From: Sphingomonas yabuuchiae
GTDB taxonomy: Bacteria > Pseudomonadota > Alphaproteobacteria > Sphingomonadales > Sphingomonadaceae
DNA: 64,000 bases
Assembly: GCF_014199595.1 (NCBI RefSeq)
Contig: NZ_JACHNX010000002.1
Span: 310,001-374,000, forward strand
Reading direction: 5' to 3'
Part shown: one piece after another, positions 52,529 through 61,800 of the stretch
Position numbering within the stretch: the first letter of the stretch is position 1
Layout of the letters: every line of letters starts with the position of its first letter
Translations under genes and position numbers: made by a program
The notes under the pieces: generated by a model
What the model was told of the DNA's origin: nothing
The model's database searches: none
Seen by the model: only the letters and a program-made list of their open reading frames with translations

Positions 52529-53815
52529 CTATGTCAGAGGTATCACTCCCCGGATCATCTTGATCTTGCCTGCGCTGATATCGATCAGCCCGTCCTTCTT
52601 CATTGCGGACAGTTCGTAGGGGAGCGTGCCTGCCGACTTCGCGGACTGGGAGTCAGCGACATCGCCGATCGTGCCGAGGATGGGATTATCGGCCTGCGCT
52701 GCCATAAACGCCGTCCTTACGTCGTCTCGGGACAGCGGCTTACCGGGTGTACCGGCCGTAAGCCCTTCCAGCAGGGCTACCATCGCCTTCCGAAGCTCCG
52801 GCGTATGAGCCTTCGCGCCGCGGCGGGTCGGCGACTTGCCGAACATCTCGGGATAGGTCGACGTGATGTTGTCGTAGGCCCCGTCTTTGCGACGCAGCAA
52901 AGCACGAGGCGTAAGGTCCGCACCCTCGGAATTGGCTTTCGCGACCTGCACGATGACGATGTCCCGGTCCCCAAGATCGGGGATCGCGGCGCGGACACTG
53001 CTCATGTCCTCTGCGTCACCGGCGAGGCGGACTTCAACGACCGTCCTCGGTGTGGTTGACCACATGGCGGATCCGCGTAGTCGCTCGATCGCGGCGTCAT
53101 CTGCCCGCTTCGCGGCGTCCTTGGGCGTGTGACCGATCACCGCCCAGAACATTTTCTGCCGCCGAGACAGGCGGTTCAGATAGAAGAGGAAGTTCGTCGT
53201 CGCTTCCGAATTCGCCAGTTCGAAGCCCGCCATGGATACGGCAGAATCGAGGATGACGCCGACGATCCGGTCATGCGGTCGGCCTTCCTCCTCGACGCGA
53301 GCGTTCCAGTCCTCGAGAAAGCCTTCGACCCCCTTGAGGACCGGACTGGGTTGCCAGCGACCGCCTGGACCGCGCTCGAACAGACAGGCGTTCGGTTCGG
53401 GGAACTCGATGTCCGTCATGCTGAGGAACGCCATCACGTGGATGCGGCCGCAGATAGCCGCCGCGTCCGCGTGGGTGCCGCCCAGTTCCTTCACCATTTG
53501 CCGGGAAATCGCGCTGATCCGCTGAAGGAGGTGCTCGCGGAGGTCCTCGGCCGTCAGCACGAGGATGTTTCCGCGAACGCATATGTCTGCCCCCAGCCAT
53601 TGGTCTGGGACAGCATTGCCGACAGCGGCCATATGCGCGGCCATCCAGAGAAGTAGCTGGGTCTTACCGGTCGATCCGGCACCGAACCAAATGGTTGCTC
53701 CGGTGGCCGGCATCAGGCCGTTGATGGCATAGTCCATCGAATGGTCATACGAAGCGGCGTCAACGGCGCGATAATGCCCCTCCCGCGCACGGATCGTCCA
53801 GCTCTCATCGGTCAT
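52529..53815 (-). CDS. RepA-like AAA_25 ATPase/helicase
   Basis: A 428-aa RecA-fold ATPase of the RepA/AAA_25 group found in plasmids and integrated elements. Walker A is WFGAGSTGKTQ (residues 45-52). Walker B is in RIVGVILDSAVSMAG, and MFWAVIGHTPKDAAKR is the sensor region. The C-terminal part has a helical, winged-helix-like end (LSAMKKDGLIDISAGKIKMI). GGGAGA precedes the ATG. It suggests that the element can, or once could, replicate, perhaps with a primase elsewhere. No primase gene is visible next to it. Confidence 0.78.
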   Translation of the reverse strand: MTDESWTIRAREGHYRAVDAASYDHSMDYAINGLMPATGATIWFGAGSTGKTQLLLWMAAHMAAVGNAVPDQWLGADICVRGNILVLTAEDLREHLLQRISAISRQMVKELGGTHADAAAICGRIHVMAFLSMTDIEFPEPNACLFERGPGGRWQPSPVLKGVEGFLEDWNARVEEEGRPHDRIVGVILDSAVSMAGFELANSEATTNFLFYLNRLSRRQKMFWAVIGHTPKDAAKRADDAAIERLRGSAMWSTTPRTVVEVRLAGDAEDMSSVRAAIPDLGDRDIVIVQVAKANSEGADLTPRALLRRKDGAYDNITSTYPEMFGKSPTRRGAKAHTPELRKAMVALLEGLTAGTPGKPLSRDDVRTAFMAAQADNPILGTIGDVADSQSAKSAGTLPYELSAMKKDGLIDISAGKIKMIRGVIPLT

Positions 53816-54276
53816 ATTCTCATTCTCCCGCTTTCCCAGGCGGGACTATTCTCCTTCGGTTAAAAAGCGGATGACGCGTCCTTCACCAGCCAGCGCCCCT
53901 TTAACAGCTCGTCGCAAATCGGTCCGCACGTTAACGAATTCTTAAGTTTTCATTCCCATGTAAAGGGAGGTGAGGGTGGAGGCGGTGAGCAGTTCGGACT
54001 GCACAACGACGCCACCCCCACCGACCGTACTGGGCAAAAACCCTTCGCGAACATGTTCCGTCTGCGGCGGTCTCGATCATGCGGACATTGGCCTTATGCC
54101 CGCCATCCCGGAATTCTCGCACTGGACGGCAGCATCCAGGATGCTGAGTGCGGCGAAGTCCGCGCAGGCAAGCATCTCAATCCGGCAGCACTGCTTCGAC
54201 GACGGAAAGCGCAGAAGGCGCGATGCGTGTGGGAAAGCTCGAATCTTCCAAAGAGGAACTAACCTTTGGAGGAAAA
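53816..54276. other. 461-bp intergenic region with one strong stem-loop
   Basis: No convincing gene on either strand. An A/T-rich stretch (AATTCTTAAGTTTTC at about 53937) probably holds promoters for the divergent ATPase and HTH-like genes. The notable structure is at 53969-54022: GGTGAGGGTGG pairs with CCACCCCCACC (one mismatch), with a further perfect inner stem GCAGT-TCGG-ACTGC. Confidence 0.6.
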
Positions 54277-54528
54277 ATGAGACTGAATGCAAAGCAGGTC
54301 GATGCCGATCTTCGTCAGGCCCGCCAGTACGTCAACGACGCGCTCCGAGAGGCCGTCTGCCGTTGGATCGATGATAACAAGGCCAGCCGCGCCCGGACCG
54401 CACGCGCATTCGGCATCTCGGCCGAACGCGTCGGAACATTCGAGTTCGAAACCATGATGAGAAAGCACGAGGCGGAGCGCCGCGCGAGAATTGGGAACGA
54501 GCCAATGGTTACAATTGGCGGCCGCTGA
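54277..54528 (+). CDS. Small HTH-like protein of the island
   Basis: An 83-aa protein with DLRQARQYVNDALREAV and a possible helix-turn-helix, NKASRARTARAFGISAERVG, then a charged C-terminus. No family recognised. The ATG at 54277 follows TTTGGAGGAAAA, a very strong ribosome binding site, and a near-ideal terminator follows at 54552, so it is a compact single-gene transcript. It is possibly a small DNA-binding regulator. Confidence 0.65.
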   Translation: MRLNAKQVDADLRQARQYVNDALREAVCRWIDDNKASRARTARAFGISAERVGTFEFETMMRKHEAERRARIGNEPMVTIGGR

Positions 54529-54551
54529 AGCACGGCAATCTGAAACGCACC

Positions 54552-54582
54552 GTCCAAAAGGTCCACCTTTTGGACAGTTTTT
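54552..54582 (+). terminator. Intrinsic terminator after the small HTH-like gene
   Basis: GTCCAAAAGGT and ACCTTTTGGAC form a perfect 11-bp stem with a 2-nt apex in the DNA palindrome, followed by AGTTTTT. Confidence 0.85.
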
Positions 54583-54675
54583 CCAGGACGCTTGAGCAAG
54601 GTCCGGAAGTTAGGGAAAGAGGATTTGAGCCAAGCTCGAAACGATCAGGGTAGGATTTGACCCTGGAGGAAAAGA

Positions 54676-55770
54676 GTGGCGAGAATTGCATATTACCGTG
54701 TTTCGACAAGCACGCAGTCGATCGAAGCTCAGCGCAGCGCGATGGCCGGTCCGTTCGACAAGGAATTCAAAGACGAGGGAGTTGGCGGTCACGTGCTCGC
54801 CCGGGATCGGAACGGCTTCGCCGAAATGATGGCGTATGTCCGGGAGGCGGACACGCTGTATGTCTACGCCATTGACCGCCTCGGTCGCGACGCCATCGAC
54901 ATCCAGCAGACGGTGCGCCTGTTGCGCGAGAAGGGAGTGGCGCTCGACGTCAGAGGTTTGGGCGTCATCTCAGGAAACGTCGGCGATCTGATCGTCGCCG
55001 TCCTTGCGCAGATCGCCGGAATGGAACGTGCCGTCATTCGGGAGCGAACCACGGCAGGGCGCGAACTGGCACGCAAACTGCTGGATACCGACGGAATGAC
55101 GCAGAACGGAGCCAAAAGCCTCGGGCGTCCACCGGCACGCGACCCCGACGAGGTACGCGCGTGGCGCAAGGAAAACGACGCTAGCCTGCTGGATACTGCG
55201 AAACACTTCGGCATCAGCCTTTCTACGGTCAAGCGTTACCTATCTTCCAACGGTCCGATCGCTGTTGCTCGCCGCCGTCGGATTGAAGCTTCGCTTGGCA
55301 ACGGCGCGGAAAACGCCGTCACCGGTCCGGTCTTGCGGGATCCGGACTGCCTTTCTCTTCAGTCGGCCACACCCGACGCCGGGCGGGAGGTTGCCGAACC
55401 GTTCCTCCTTGGCCTGCCACCTCTGGTCGGTCCCCTGAAGGCGGATCTCTGTCGCGTCGAAACCGTGCCAACCGGCAATGGGATGCGCGAGGTCGTGGCT
55501 CGCGATGTTGGCGTCCCAGCGTCAGCCTCGCCTGACGATAGGGCGCACCCGGGCGTTGCAGAAGGAACCCTGCAACTCTCCGAGAAGGTGCCCGCGGTCC
55601 TCAGCAGCGACATGCAACCGCGGCGAGGCAAACCGGCTCCGCATGGCTCTGACGACACCAGCGTCGTTCGCGGAGGTGATGGCGGAACGCTGCCAATTGA
55701 AGGTGCTGTCGGCATTGATGGCCAGATGGCCTTACCCTTTGATGACCCGAAGGGTGTGGTCGCTCAGTAG
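54676..55770 (+). CDS. Small serine recombinase (resolvase/invertase) with long C-terminal tail
   Basis: A 364-aa protein. The resolvase domain (1-135) has IAYYRVSTSTQSIEAQR with the catalytic Ser9, then YVYAIDRLGRDAIDIQQTV and AQIAGMERAVIRERTTAG. A HTH follows at about 165-192 (LLDTAKHFGISLSTVKRYL). The last about 160 residues form a Gly/Pro-rich extension not found in Tn3- or Hin-type enzymes, ending QMALPFDDPKGVVAQ. The start is GTG, preceded by GGAGGAAAAG. Probably resolves dimers or inverts DNA in the island. Confidence 0.8.
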   Translation: MARIAYYRVSTSTQSIEAQRSAMAGPFDKEFKDEGVGGHVLARDRNGFAEMMAYVREADTLYVYAIDRLGRDAIDIQQTVRLLREKGVALDVRGLGVISGNVGDLIVAVLAQIAGMERAVIRERTTAGRELARKLLDTDGMTQNGAKSLGRPPARDPDEVRAWRKENDASLLDTAKHFGISLSTVKRYLSSNGPIAVARRRRIEASLGNGAENAVTGPVLRDPDCLSLQSATPDAGREVAEPFLLGLPPLVGPLKADLCRVETVPTGNGMREVVARDVGVPASASPDDRAHPGVAEGTLQLSEKVPAVLSSDMQPRRGKPAPHGSDDTSVVRGGDGGTLPIEGAVGIDGQMALPFDDPKGVVAQ

Positions 55771-56186
55771 CGCAGTTGCCAACGCATTGATGGCGGTATC
55801 GCGTAAATCCGCCATCAATTTGGAAGGAATGATTGACGGGTAGATATCGGCAGCACCACTTATGACCCCATCCCGGTCTCTTGGCGCCGCCCTATGACGG
55901 CTTGAAACTTGCTACTAATTCATGTCTGGTGGATCGAATGCTCCGATGAGCTCAGCGAGCCTTCGTGAACGACCGGGACTGGGACATTCCTGCCATTCCC
56001 CGCGGTTCGTGGCACGGCAGGCCTTGTCAGGAGCGGACATTGGGCTTCTACCCGAACGGGACCACAAAGCGACCGAGGGTTGGGCCGGCTGCGCAAGTCG
56101 ATTCGGCTGACTTCCACAGCCTTGAGGATACGACCCAACGTTTGTGAACCCACTACTCCGCACACGGTAACTTAGGTGATCTGCAT
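55771..56186. other. 416-bp region without a supported gene; holds one perfect inverted repeat
   Basis: ATTGATGGCGG (55786-55796) and CCGCCATCAAT (55809-55819) form a perfect 11-bp inverted repeat just after the resolvase stop. The T-run is weak, so it is either a terminator or a resolvase recognition site. The remaining 370 bp show short frames on both strands without start signals or recognisable domains. Confidence 0.5.
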
Positions 56187-57157
56187 CTAAGCCCAAACCT
56201 TGGCGCTCTCGCTGTCAAAGAACGTGTATTTCGCTTCCGAACCCACCGTCCGCTGATGCTTGGCAAGGAGTCCGTCCATCGCCTTCAGCTTCGCGTCATC
56301 AGGCTTGTAGATCCCAAAGTAGAGGTGCTCGACCGAAGAACTGAAAATGGCACGATAGATATGCGCGTCATTCTCATCGGCACTATGTCCATACACGAAC
56401 ATGGTAGCCGGGTTGTCGATGAGCATGTCGTAGCAGTAACGCAGATACGGCACGGAGTTGATCTTACGCATCTTCTGCATGCTTGAACCTTCCGTTACAT
56501 AGACCGGGAAGCGTCGTCCGGTGGCGATGGCGCCAGTGATCGTCGCTATAACTCCTGATCCGCCATGGACCGCCTTGTGGATTTCGCCGATGGAGTCCTC
56601 GAACAAGTGCAGCCCGCCGTGCAGATTGTAGATGTGACAGTGCCGTCCTCCCGGAACGGCCCGTGGAACGCGCCATTAGTTTTCCCCAAGCCGAAGCCGT
56701 CCTTCAAAACCGATTTCTCCAAGTTTACCCAATAGAGAAGCAGATCGTAGTTTAGCGAGAAGACCGTCTGGAAGTTCGACAGGAAGGCGGAGCTGCTGGC
56801 GTATTTGAGGCCAAGATCCTCGCGATGCGCGGGATGCGTCGAGTTCACGGCCTGAACGAGCGCCTCCCGCACCTTCTGCGCATCCGCCTCGATCTCATCG
56901 GCGTGGGCAGCGTGTCCGTATGCGCGCTCCACCAGGACGGCGCCTTCGAGGGCTCGAACGACCGCTTCGAAGTCGACCGTGCGCAGTGCGTCGAACAGGG
57001 TACGGATCGGCGAACCGGCGACGAGCCCCGACTTGTCCAGCAGGTTGCTGTAGCTGAAGTACTCGGCAGAAAAGCCGTTGCCGATGAGCAGCGCCCGATC
57101 TTCGCCGTCCGTGCGGTTCAGGGCCTCCTCGAAATCAATCACGTCAGGCATCGCCAT
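56187..57157 (-). pseudogene. DUF4917-family gene with a frameshift
   Basis: Two overlapping reading frames together spell a full-length protein of about 323 residues. It begins MAMPDVIDFEEAL with ALLIGNGFSAEYFSYSNLL. The C-terminal frame resumes as NLHGGLHLFED and continues to FVYGHSADENDAHIYRAIF. A loss of one base near 56640, after GPFREDG, shifts the frame. The GNGFS and LHGGLHL motifs suggest the DUF4917 family, whose fold I believe is SIR2-like. Function unknown; such proteins occur in defence-rich islands. GGAG precedes the start. Confidence 0.7.
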
Positions 57158-57458
57158 TCCTACTCCATCGACTATCTCAGTCCGGCCGACGCCAAAGGCA
57201 ATGCCATCACGGCGGCGCAAAGCGCCAACGTGATTTCCGCCAGCCCACTTCGCCACGGCGCAAGCTTTCGGATTCCGACTTGCGGGCTCGACCAACCGAA
57301 GGTCGGGCAGGCCCCTTCATTCTGCAGGCGACGTGGGCGCTTGGTCAACTGAGCGCATCATCCTAAAACCGCAAAGGAGTAAAGCACGAACAATTTGCGA
57401 TCGGACTATACTTTCTATCGACGGACAAAGATGAGCGCTTTAGCATTACCGCAACGGC
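57158..57458. other. 301-bp divergent promoter region before the sigma-like gene
   Basis: No supported gene of normal size. A/T-rich sequence near 57390-57410 includes TATACT, a possible -10 element for the rightward operon. A 12-codon leader frame (MSALALPQRHAA, 57431-57469) overlaps the sigma-like start region; its stop is followed by GAGGA, a possible ribosome binding site for the in-frame TTG at 57480. Confidence 0.4.
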
Positions 57459-58289
57459 ATGCCGCTTGAGGAATCCGCATTGGGAATCACTGTACCGCCA
57501 TTGACGAAGCAGAAGCCGGATGGGACGACTTACACGCGCCGGGACGATGTCGAAGATGCGCTCGAGCGGCTCGTGGGGCTGCGGCGATCCGATGTCATCG
57601 CCGCCCTGAAAATCCGCGATGCACGGTCCGCGCTCTATGTGCAATCGGAGTGCATTGTGCATCTGATGCGCGCTACCCGAACCGACAACAACCAATATTA
57701 CTTCGGCGAGCTCTATCGCGAACTGATGCGAAGGATCACGGCCGTGCTGCCGCGGGTCGAAGGGGAGCGCGCGGACACCGCCGAGAACGTGCACGCCGCC
57801 GACGCCCGGGATCGCGTCCGCGACCTCTTCAACGAGAAGTTGAGCGTTGATCGTGCGGAGGCGGGTGCCGGTCTCGACTACTTCGAGGTCATGTTCGCCG
57901 ATGCCATAGCCGCGCTCCGGAAGACAGCCATGAGGCGCGCCACGCGCTCGGCGGCCCGGAGCGAACGCATCGAGGCGGACGACGACAGCAGCGAGCCGTC
58001 GCTCGCCGTGGAGCGGGCCGTGGGAAGTCTAGACCTGAAGCAGGAACTGCTTTCCGACGATCCGATTTACCGGTCCCGCGTGATCGCGGCGATACAGACC
58101 TTACCAGACAAGCAACGCAGAGTGATTGAGATGACCCTCCAGGAAATGCCGATCGACTCTTCAGACGAGAGTTTGATGACCATCCGCAAGGTGATCGGGG
58201 TTTCCTCCGAGAAGACCGTCCGTAACCGGCGTGATGCCGCATACGCCTCGATACGCAAAGCGCTCGGGATCGGAACAGGCGATGAGTGA
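57459..58289 (+). CDS. Sigma-factor-like transcription regulator of the island operon
   Basis: A 276-aa protein. The C-terminal 75 residues look like sigma region 4: TLPDKQRRVIEMTLQEMPID, a spacer and EKTVRNRRDAAYASIRKAL as recognition helix. The N-terminal part (ECIVHLMRATRTDNNQYYFG, ELYRELMRRITAVLP) may be a diverged region 2. It is unlike housekeeping or standard ECF factors and may be a dedicated activator of the cassette. The start could be ATG at 57459 or TTG at 57480, which has GAGGA 7 nt upstream. It overlaps the next gene by 8 nt. Confidence 0.65.
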   Translation: MPLEESALGITVPPLTKQKPDGTTYTRRDDVEDALERLVGLRRSDVIAALKIRDARSALYVQSECIVHLMRATRTDNNQYYFGELYRELMRRITAVLPRVEGERADTAENVHAADARDRVRDLFNEKLSVDRAEAGAGLDYFEVMFADAIAALRKTAMRRATRSAARSERIEADDDSSEPSLAVERAVGSLDLKQELLSDDPIYRSRVIAAIQTLPDKQRRVIEMTLQEMPIDSSDESLMTIRKVIGVSSEKTVRNRRDAAYASIRKALGIGTGDE

Positions 58290-58872
58290 ACGCAACCATT
58301 TGGACGACGAAGACGTCCTGCTGGCGTTCGCGGTGGAGCCGGAGCACGACCGCGCGACCCTCGAACGTTACCTGAAATCCCATCCGCATCTGGCCGACGA
58401 TCTGATCGACCTGTCGCTCGACATGCGGCTCCGGCGGGCGGGCGAAGGCGCCAGCACACCCGTCGACGAGGTCTGGGTCGAGGAATCCTGGGCGGCGTTC
58501 CAGGCAACAATGTCCACCAATGCCGGTGCAGCCGTCGTCGATCCTTTCGAGACTGCATCGAGCGAGGATCTCGTCGCGCTTCGTCGGACACTGGGCGTGC
58601 CCAGTGGCGTCATCCAAGGGTTCAGCACGAGGTTGGTGGACATCGCGACGGTGCCGGCGTGGATCGTCGATGCCGTCGCGAGAGGCGTCAGGACCAGCGT
58701 CGGCGATCTGCGGGCGTTCATGACCGCCGAGCCCCGACTGGCGACAGGTCTGAGCTACAAGTCGGATGAAGCCCCCGCTGCAGCCGCCGCCAAGATCACC
58801 TTCGAGGCGCTGCTCGTCCAGTGCCGGGTGAAGGACGACAAGCGTCGCGAGCTCCTGGAAGACCGGGACTGA
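58282..58872 (+). CDS. Companion protein of the sigma-like regulator and ImmA/IrrE-helicase
   Basis: A 196-aa protein, no named family. The N-terminal third (DDEDVLLAFAVEPEHDRATLERYLKSHPHLADDLIDLSLD) resembles a short helical anti-sigma or adaptor module without zinc ligands. The middle, LRRTLGVPSGVIQGFSTRL and TVPAWIVDAVARGVRTSVGDLRAFM, resembles small helical domains encoded beside ImmA/IrrE proteases. By analogy with ImmR/ImmA and DdrO/IrrE pairs, it could be the repressor or anti-sigma cleaved by the downstream peptidase. This is an inference. It is spaced 4 nt from that gene. Confidence 0.6.
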   Translation: MSERNHLDDEDVLLAFAVEPEHDRATLERYLKSHPHLADDLIDLSLDMRLRRAGEGASTPVDEVWVEESWAAFQATMSTNAGAAVVDPFETASSEDLVALRRTLGVPSGVIQGFSTRLVDIATVPAWIVDAVARGVRTSVGDLRAFMTAEPRLATGLSYKSDEAPAAAAAKITFEALLVQCRVKDDKRRELLEDRD

Positions 58873-58876
58873 ATCG

Positions 58877-61800
58877 GTGGACGCGGTCGAACTCGCACGT
58901 CAGCAGGCCGCCGCGCTCCATGCCCGAGCCGTGTCCGAGGGTGCCGACCCATGGTCGCCGATGGCAATCGTCAATGCGGTCGCCTCGATGTGCGGCCTCG
59001 ACAACGAGGCCGTCGAGCCGGGCAGCGAGATCCTGGCTGGCGGGCGGGCGCAGTTCGATCCGAAGGGCCGGGCGATCCGCTACGAGGACGCAGGCTCGGA
59101 CTTCGACAAGGCGTTCCTCATAGGACACGAACTTGGACACGCAACCCAGGGCGATGACCGCATCGAGCACGTCGCAAAGGACGTGGATCCGACGCGGTCG
59201 TCCGAGGCCGCGCCCGTCGGCGAGGATCGTGTCGTCGACTACAGCCGCCGGCAGCGACGCGAGATCCAAATGGACCTCTTCGGACGCGAGCTCATCCTCC
59301 CGCGCGTCCGCGCCAAATCCTGCCACCTCGACGGGATGACCGCGACGGAGATCGCCGATAGGCTAGGCGCGCCGTTCGAGGTCGTCGCCATGCAGTTGCT
59401 CGACGCCTTGCTGCTGCCCGAGATCCAGCCTCCCGCTCCGGACTCGGCCAAGAAGCCGCCGAAGCCCCTGAATCCGGAGCAGGCCGATGCGGCGCGGCAT
59501 CGCGGCGCGCCCTATCTCCTCGAAGCCGGCCCCGGCACCGGCAAGACCCAGACGCTGGTCGGCCGGGTCGCCGGGCTTGTCGAGGAAGGCGTAGATCCAA
59601 CGGGCATCCTGGTGCTCACCTTCTCGAACAAGGCCGCGGGCGAGCTTTCCGAGCGGATCGCCGCCATCCATCCTGAGGCGGCGTCGGCGATGTGGATAGG
59701 CACCTTTCACGCCTTCGGCCTCGACATCGTCCGCCGCTACCACAAGCAGCTGGGCTTCGCCGCCGAACCCCGCATGATGGATCGCAGCGAGGCGATCGCG
59801 ATCATGGAGAGGGAATACCTCGCACTCTCACTGACGCACCATCGCGAGATCATGAATCCGGCCAAGCCCCTGAGGGAGATGCTCGGCGCGATCTCGCGGG
59901 CCAAGGACGAGGTCGCCGAGCACGAGCGCTTTACCGAACTCGCCCAAGCGATGCTCGACCGCGCCGTGGATCCCGACGCGCGCACGGCGGCGCAGCGGTG
60001 CATCGAGGTCGGCCTAGTGTACCGCCGGTACGAGGAGCTGAAGCAGGCGGCCGGCGCGGTCGACTTCGGCGACCTGGTGTCGCTCCCCGTCAAGCTGCTC
60101 GACACCGATCCCGAGGCCGTGGCGGTGCTTCGCGGCAAGTACACCCATGTCCTCGTCGACGAATACCAGGACGTGAACCGCAGCAGCGTCAGGCTCCTTC
60201 AGCGACTGACCGACGGGGGCAGGAACCTCTGGACCGTCGGTGACGCCCGGCAGGCGATCTACAGGTTCCGCGGCGCGTCGTCCTACAACATGTCGCTGTT
60301 CGCGACCGACGACTTCCCGGGCGCCACCGGCGGCAGGCTCCGGCTTAACTACCGGTCGACGCCGGAAATCGTCGATGCCTTCTCGGCCTTCGGGCAGGGC
60401 ATGCGCGCCGGATCGAACGATGCATCTCTCGGCGCCGACCGTCCCGCAGGCGGACACAGCCCAGAGCACGTGACGTTCGGCGACAACGACGACGAGGCGG
60501 ACGCGCTGGCGGACGAGATCGAGCGCCGGTCGGCGAACACCGCGTTCCGGGACCATGCCGTACTCTGCTCGGGCAACGACCGGCTGACCCGCATGGGACG
60601 CGAGCTCGAACGGCGCGGCATCCCGGTGCTCTACCTCGGCAACCTGTTCGAGCGGCCCGAGATAAAAGACCTGCTCTCCCTGCTTTCGCTGCTGGTCGAC
60701 CGCCGCGCGATGGGGCTGGTCCGCAAGCCGACGCTCCCCGGGCTGGCGACCGGGATGACCCTCTCCGGCGCCACGGCTGTCGTCCAGCACCTTGGCAAGA
60801 CCGATGCGGAACCGCTCGCCTGGACCCAGAGGACGTGGGCGCCGCCCGAGCTATCGCCCACGGATGCCACATCGTTTCGGGCTATGATCGCCATGCTCGA
60901 TGGCTTCGGGATCTCGTCGCGTCCGTGGCCTGTTCTGGCGCGCATTCTCCTCGACCGCACGCGCACTGCCGCCTCGATCGCCACCGCGGACGATGTCGCC
61001 AGCCGAGCGATGGGGGTGGCGATCTGGCAGTTCATGGGCTTCCTCCGCGCGGAACGCGCAGGTCCCGGCCTGCCGGTCCAGCGCATGCTCGATGGCATCC
61101 GCCTTCTCGTGCAGCTCGCCGACGAGCGCGACCTTAGGCAGTTGCCCCAGGCGGCACAGGGCATCGACGCCGTCCGCCTGATGACCATCCACGGCAGCAA
61201 GGGACTTGAGTTCCCCGTGGTGCACGTCATGGGGCTCAACAAGAACAGCCTGCCCACATCGTCCGCCACCCGCCGACCTACCTGTCCCGTTCCAGACGGC
61301 ATGATCACCGGGGGCGAAGGGAACGAGAGCAGCACCATGACGCTCGCCGCGATCGACCACGACCTGGAGCAGGAATGCCTGTTCTACGTCGCCGCCTCAC
61401 GGGCGAGGGACAGCTTGCTCCTCTATTCGGCGACACGCACCGCGTCATCCGGGACGGGGTCGCCCCGCAGACGCGACCCGTCGCCCTTCATCGCACGTCT
61501 CGGCGTGAGCGCCACGCGTGCCGCGACGCCCCGCACCGAACGAACCGCCGATCCCGAAGACAAGCCGCTGCCCGTCCGCATCGGCCCGCCGATCCGGATC
61601 ACTACCTCCCAGCTCCACCTCTATTCACGCTGTCGGCGGCGCTACCTCTACACCCATGTTCTGGGCGTGGGAGGAAAGCGGACATCCACGACCATCACCA
61701 GCATGCACGACATCGTGCGCTCCGTGATCGAGGACATGGCCGGACGGCAGCCCACCGCCGAATCCGCATCCGAAGCCGTCACCCTGCTGGATCGGCTTTG

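Noticed and set aside
53970..54374. 134-codon plus-strand frame in the ATPase/HTH intergenic region
   Set aside because: It spans the stem-loop, has no ribosome binding site and overlaps the better-supported 83-aa gene in another frame.
55915..56196. Short frames on both strands after the resolvase
   Set aside because: No start signals, no hydrophobic or domain pattern, and several mutually overlapping frames; treated as non-coding.
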